Below are positions 6,501 to 9,416 of a stretch of 9,416 nucleotides of DNA, piece by piece. The stretch covers positions 1 through 9,416 of the forward strand of contig CALVWH010000124.1 of assembly GCA_944364705.1 (NCBI GenBank). Direction: 5' to 3'. Source of the DNA: an uncultured Bacilli bacterium. GTDB lineage: Bacteria; Bacillota_I; Bacilli_A; RF39; UBA660. The first letter of the stretch is position 1. Each line of letters opens with the position of its first letter. A program made the translations under genes and the position numbers. A model generated the notes under the pieces. It was not told the origin of the DNA and ran no database searches. It worked only from the letters and a program-made list of their open reading frames with translations.

Positions 6501-6528
6501 TTGCAAAGATAATTTTGAATGCTATACT
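6501..6528 (+). promoter_or_regulatory. Promoter upstream of the tnpB remnant
   Basis: TTGCAA (6501-6506), a 16-nt spacer and TATACT (6523-6528) form a plausible SigA promoter, with TG at 6520-6521 as an extended -10. A purine-rich ribosome site (GAGAGAGGA, 6543-6551) precedes the ATG at 6556. The signals look intact although the coding region is deleted. Confidence 0.6.
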
Positions 6529-6555
6529 TGGCATATCAGAAAGAGAGAGGATCCT

Positions 6556-6933
6556 ATGCGAATCTTAAAAGGTTATGTATTTAGACTTTATCCAAACCAA
6601 AAGCAAAAAGAACTTATAGAGAAAACCATAGAATCTTCAAGATTTATCTATAATTATTTTTTAGAAGATAAAATAAAAGAATATAAAGAAATTGGTAAAC
6701 GTAAAAGTGCCTATGATCAAATCAAATTAATATCATCCTTGAATTTAGATGTAAGTAGTCAAATCTATAGTGTATGTAATGATCAAAATAAGGAAGTAAA
6801 AGATTTCAGTATAAGAAGCTTAGAATGTTCGGTATGTCATACGATTCATGACCGAGATTTTAATGCATCCGTTAATATCATGTTGGAAGAATTAAAAAAA
6901 TATAGGAAAGGAGTAGAACGAAAAGTCTATTAA
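6556..6933 (+). pseudogene. tnpB: Internally deleted TnpB (IS605 OrfB), in-frame remnant
   Basis: TnpB is the RNA-guided nuclease of IS200/IS605 elements and is normally about 370-400 residues. Here 125 remain. Residues 1 to about 63 match the N-terminus (MRILKGYVFRLYPNQKQKEL, SSRFIYNYFL, KRKSAYDQIKLISSL). The frame then jumps, near residues 63-67, to the C-terminal zinc ribbon and RuvC-III block: SSQIYSVC, NKEVKDFSIRSLECSVCHTIHDRDFNASVNIM (about 68-109). The central part with RuvC-I and RuvC-II is missing, so nuclease activity is not expected. The first zinc cysteine is replaced by Tyr71 where CxxC is expected; Cys74, Cys91 and Cys94 remain, as does the RuvC-III Asp101 of HDRDxNAS. The stop at 6931 is probably premature. 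It has its own promoter and ribosome site, so a small protein could still be made. Confidence 0.85.
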
Positions 6934-7019
6934 AATTTTGACAAAGGGAAAAACAAGTAGGGCCTAGACGATCCGATATTGGTCTATGGAGAAGTCTTAG
7001 ATTTCAAAGAAGTAGAAAA
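6934..7019 (+). other. Degenerate TnpB C-terminal tail / possible omega-RNA remnant
   Basis: Continuing in the same frame past the stops at 6931 and 6958, bases from 6961 read GLDDPILVYGEVLDFKEVEK. This resembles the short variable tails that end TnpB proteins, so the original gene probably ran to this point. In active IS605-type loci the 3' end of tnpB and the right end also encode the omega-RNA guide, so this stretch may hold what is left of its scaffold. The tail assignment is inference from position and frame. Confidence 0.4.
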
Positions 7020-7039
7020 AGCTTACTGTGAGGTAAGCT
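7020..7039 (+). repeat. Right-end hairpin of the IS relic
   Basis: AGCTTAC (7020-7026) and GTAAGCT (7033-7039) form a perfect 7-bp stem around the loop TGTGAG. It sits just after the tnpB tail, where IS200/IS605 elements carry the right-end hairpin recognised by TnpA and where the omega-RNA ends. No T tract follows, so it is not an ordinary terminator. Confidence 0.6.
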
Positions 7040-7071
7040 ATGTCAGAATTTATGTTGACTTTTGTTCTAAA

Positions 7072-7104
7072 GTCACTTACTTGTCACTTTAAAAGATCTA
7101 TAAT
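7072..7104 (+). promoter_or_regulatory. ABC operon promoter with direct-repeat operator at the -35 position
   Basis: GTCACTT occurs at 7072-7078 and 7083-7089, so the repeats start 11 bp apart with a 4-bp gap. The second copy ends 9 nt before a perfect -10 box TATAAT (7099-7104). No sequence near TTGACA lies at the correct 16-18 nt distance; TTGTCA at 7081-7086 is only 12 nt from the -10. Two 7-bp direct repeats one helical turn apart over a missing -35 are the layout of OmpR/PhoB-family activator boxes. A transcript would start near 7111. Confidence 0.55.
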
Positions 7105-7124
7105 GAATTTGTAAGGAGGAATTT

Positions 7125-7796
7125 ATGGAAATTTTAAGAGTAGAAAAATTAACAAAAATATATGGAAAAGGAGAAAATAAAGTGGTTGCTTTAGACAACG
7201 TATCTTTTTCTGTAGAAAAAGGAGAATTTGTTGCGATTGTAGGTGCCAGTGGCTCTGGAAAATCAACGTTACTTCATTTAATTGGTGGTGTTGATAGGCC
7301 AACGAAAGGAAAAGTTTTCATTGATGGAAAAAACATTTATGAAATGAATGATGATAAACTTGCGATTTTTCGAAGAAGACAAATTGGTTTAATCTATCAA
7401 TTTTATAATCTAATTCCCATATTAAATGTAGAAGAAAACATTACGTTACCACTAGAATTAGATAAGCGAGCCGTTGATAAAAGTCATTTAGACGAACTAT
7501 TGGAATTGCTTGGACTTAAGAATAGAAAAACGCATTTACCAAACGAATTATCAGGAGGACAACAACAAAGAGTATCCATCGGAAGAGCACTAATTACCAA
7601 TCCAGCGATTATTCTTGCCGATGAACCAACCGGAAACTTAGATTCCAAATCCAGTGATGAAATTGTTTCTTTACTAAAAAAATCAAACAAAGAATATAAA
7701 CAAACAATGATTATGATTACCCATAATATGGAAATCGCAAAAGAAGCCGACCGAATTATAAAAATCGAAGATGGAAAAATTGTAGAGGAGAATTAA
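7125..7796 (+). CDS. ABC transporter ATP-binding protein (MacB/LolD/FtsE-like)
   Basis: This is a cytoplasmic ATPase that would drive the adjacent FtsX-type permease. The 223 residues are complete. Motifs seen are Walker A GASGSGKST (40-48), Q-loop Gln92 in YQFYNLIPILNVEEN, signature LSGGQQQRVSIGRAL (142-156), Walker B IILADE (162-167) with catalytic Glu167, D-loop GNLDS (170-174) and H-loop His200. The ELSGGQQQRV and ADEPTGNLDS wording is typical of the MacB/LolD/BceA group. Members export or remove antimicrobial peptides, move lipoproteins, or act by mechanotransmission. The start at ATG 7125 has a strong ribosome site, AAGGAGG. The permease begins 2 nt after the stop. The substrate cannot be told from this subunit; the operator upstream suggests control by a two-component system, not visible in the window. 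Confidence 0.95.
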   Translation: MEILRVEKLTKIYGKGENKVVALDNVSFSVEKGEFVAIVGASGSGKSTLLHLIGGVDRPTKGKVFIDGKNIYEMNDDKLAIFRRRQIGLIYQFYNLIPILNVEENITLPLELDKRAVDKSHLDELLELLGLKNRKTHLPNELSGGQQQRVSIGRALITNPAIILADEPTGNLDSKSSDEIVSLLKKSNKEYKQTMIMITHNMEIAKEADRIIKIEDGKIVEEN

Positions 7797-7798
7797 AG

Positions 7799-9416
7799 AT
7801 GAAAGTCCTTAATAAATTATCTTTAAAAAATTTACTTCTAAATAAAAAAAGAAGTATTGGTATTTTTCTCGGGATCGTCTTATCTACAGCCCTTATTTGT
7901 GCAACCGCAGGATTGTTTATCAGTTTTCGAGATGCTTTAATACAGACCGCAATCGAAAGTAGAGGAAATTATCATCTTGCTTTATTCCATCAAACCGAAG
8001 AAGATATAAACGTTTGGAAAAATAACCGAGATATCGAAGAGTTTGAAGTATTACAAGATGTCGGTTATTCCAAGTATGAGATGCCATCCGAAGAAAGACC
8101 ATATATTCATTTATATTCCTATGAGGAAGAAAAAAGTTTTTCCAATTTATCCGTAACGTTACTAGATGGAGAATATCCAAAAAATGCGAACGAAATTTTA
8201 ATCAGTGAAGAACTTTATTTAACCGATCGAGATACCTATGGAATAGGGAAGAAAATCACATTAAATGTTGGTGAGAGAAAAACTTTAGATGGATATACAA
8301 TGACAAAAGAAAATCCATATACCGAAGAAGAAACCATTATAAACCAGGTACAAAAAACCTTTACCATTACTGGAATCATGTACCGAGATTATGGGTTAGA
8401 TCCTCATGGAGATCCTGGAATTAGCTGTCTTACCGTTGGGTTAGAACCGGACACGAAAAAACAAGAAACCGTTTATATTCGAATAAAAAAACCAGCAAGT
8501 TATGAAAAAACATTTTCCGAAATTTTAGGAACTACAATAACAGAAACATCTCCGACAACAACCGAAAATTATAGTATGAATACCGAACTTCTTCGGTGGC
8601 AAGCATTAAAATTTGATTCCGGAACGACAAAAATGCTTTCTTCCATTATGGTCGTTTTGCTAATCATCATTGTTGGAACTAGTATCTTTTGCATAAAAAA
8701 TTCCTTTGATATTTCCGTAATGGAAAAGAAAAAAAATTATGGAATGCTTGCAAGTGCAGGAGCAACCAAAAAACAAATCAAAAGAAACGTAATTACCGAA
8801 GGATTCATGATTGGAATTCTTGGGATTCCAATTGGAATTGTCGTAGGGTACATAGCTGTTTTCCTTTTAACGATTGTCGTAAACAGTGTCATTGGAGATT
8901 TTATTACAGAAAATGTAGAAATGCGATGTGTAATTTCATGGTTACCAATAGTCGTATCGATCGTTCTTGGAAACGTAACCATTTACTTTTCAAGTGTTCG
9001 AGCAGCGAAAAAAGCAAGCAAAGTAACTCCCATCGATTTAATCAGAAATAGCGATGATGTAAAAATGAATAAGAAAAAGTTAAAAACACCTTCTTTTATC
9101 AAAAAACTATTTGGTGTCGGTGGAGTCATTGCTTATAAAAATTTAAAAAGAAGTAAGAAAAAATATCGTACAACCGTAATCTCTTTAGCCATCAGTGTGT
9201 TTGTATTTATTAGTATGAATACGTTTATGTATTATACATTTAAAGTAACCAATTCCTATTATTCAAACATTGATTATAATGTTATGGTAACTTCTTCTTT
9301 TGTGGATGCACCAAAAATAAACGACGTTTTAAAAATCAAAGATACCGATGATTATACAATGCTTTATCAATCCAAATGGACATCTGAAGGGTATTTAGAA
9401 ATTGATGATTTATCGA
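7799..9416 (+). CDS. FtsX-family ABC transporter permease, 3' end outside window
   Basis: The frame is open from ATG 7799 (ribosome site AGAGGAG, 7784-7790) to the end of the window, 539 codons without a stop. A basic N-terminus (LNKLSLKNLLLNKKRS) is followed by a helix at about 20-43 and a large extracellular domain (about 44-277) with TLLDGEYPKNANEILIS, typical of MacB periplasmic-type cores. Helices lie at about 279-299, 335-362 and 378-398. The FtsX signature ISVMEKKKNYGMLASAGATKKQIKR lies at about 305-329, and SSVRAAKKASKVTPIDLIR (398-416) closes the first FtsX unit. A second unit opens with VIAYKNLKRSKKKYRT and a helix at about 459-481. This two-module plan implies a full protein of about 800 or more residues, as in Bacillota permeases for peptide resistance or stress sensing. 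It is an operon partner of the ATPase. The substrate is unknown. Confidence 0.92.
   Translation, partial: MKVLNKLSLKNLLLNKKRSIGIFLGIVLSTALICATAGLFISFRDALIQTAIESRGNYHLALFHQTEEDINVWKNNRDIEEFEVLQDVGYSKYEMPSEERPYIHLYSYEEEKSFSNLSVTLLDGEYPKNANEILISEELYLTDRDTYGIGKKITLNVGERKTLDGYTMTKENPYTEEETIINQVQKTFTITGIMYRDYGLDPHGDPGISCLTVGLEPDTKKQETVYIRIKKPASYEKTFSEILGTTITETSPTTTENYSMNTELLRWQALKFDSGTTKMLSSIMVVLLIIIVGTSIFCIKNSFDISVMEKKKNYGMLASAGATKKQIKRNVITEGFMIGILGIPIGIVVGYIAVFLLTIVVNSVIGDFITENVEMRCVISWLPIVVSIVLGNVTIYFSSVRAAKKASKVTPIDLIRNSDDVKMNKKKLKTPSFIKKLFGVGGVIAYKNLKRSKKKYRTTVISLAISVFVFISMNTFMYYTFKVTNSYYSNIDYNVMVTSSFVDAPKINDVLKIKDTDDYTMLYQSKWTSEGYLEIDDLS

Larger units (their letters stand above)
6457..7050 (+). 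mobile_element. Decayed IS200/IS605-type (IS1341-like) insertion, tnpB only
   Basis: About 600 bp lie between the miaA terminator and the ABC operon promoter. They contain, in order, a candidate left-end hairpin (6458-6480), a promoter (6501-6528), an internally deleted tnpB (6556-6933), a degenerate TnpB tail (to about 7019) and a right-end hairpin (7020-7039). Subterminal hairpins at both ends, absence of inverted repeats and a tnpB on its own fit the IS1341-like group, which relies on a TnpA acting in trans. Exact ends cannot be set from one copy, so the given limits are approximate. The element is almost certainly unable to make a working TnpB and would be a non-autonomous relic. Confidence 0.6.

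Noticed and set aside
7055..7060. TTGACT as the -35 box of the ABC operon
   Set aside because: It lies 38 nt from the TATAAT at 7099, far too distant for one promoter.
6961..7089. Short open stretch after the tnpB stop as a separate gene
   Set aside because: It has no start codon with a ribosome site at its beginning and is better read as the former TnpB tail in the same frame.
7920..8180. Minus-strand ORF of 86 codons opposite the permease
   Set aside because: The + strand carries a continuous FtsX-type permease here, and no independent start signals are seen.
8737..8982. Minus-strand ORF of 81 codons opposite the permease
   Set aside because: It is antisense to the conserved FtsX segment of the permease.
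1..9416. UGA read as tryptophan (Mycoplasma-like code)
   Set aside because: UGA ends tadB and tadC at sensible places, Trp is encoded by UGG, and no conserved gene needs UGA read-through.
1..9416. CRISPR arrays, tRNA or rRNA genes, riboswitches
   Set aside because: No regularly spaced repeats, cloverleaf-like sequence or recognisable leader structure was seen; intergenic gaps are short apart from the IS relic region.

Overview
The window is AT-rich (about one third G+C by eye) and densely packed, with every gene on the + strand. UGG is the only tryptophan codon and UGA ends tadB and tadC, so the code is standard. Strong Shine-Dalgarno sites, A-rich lysine codons and gene content point to a low-GC Bacillota, probably an uncultured gut member of the Bacilli. 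That placement is inference, because no rRNA or other phylogenetic marker is present.

Region 1 (1-2790) is the end of a Tad/Flp-type pilus or secretion motor. It holds the C-terminal half of the TadA/CpaF ATPase followed by two inner-membrane platform proteins of the T2SSF family, TadB and TadC, tightly coupled by overlap and short spacing. The TadB protein is unusual: about 165 residues of immunoglobulin-like domain sit in front of its first membrane helix, with no signal peptide. No pilin, prepilin peptidase or pseudopilin gene follows tadC inside the window.

Region 2 (2787-3958) is a single-gene unit. A near-consensus promoter overlaps the tadC stop codon and drives a divergent J-domain protein, which ends in an intrinsic terminator that shares its stop codon.

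Region 3 (about 3986-6444) is an operon of an unrecognised 167-residue protein, queA (queuosine tRNA modification) and miaA (tRNA A37 isopentenylation). It closes with a second terminator built over a stop codon.

Region 4 (about 6457-7050) is a decayed IS200/IS605-type insertion. It has a candidate left-end hairpin, a promoter, an internally deleted in-frame tnpB remnant of 125 residues, a degenerate TnpB tail/omega-RNA zone and a clean right-end hairpin. No tnpA is present.

Region 5 (7072-9416) is an ABC transporter operon of the MacB/LolD/FtsX superfamily: an ATPase followed by a large FtsX-type permease that runs off the window. Its promoter has a good -10 but no good -35. Instead, two GTCACTT direct repeats one helical turn apart lie at the -35 position, which looks like a response-regulator box.

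The most novel points are the Ig-TadB fusion, the miniature TnpB and the direct-repeat operator of the ABC operon.
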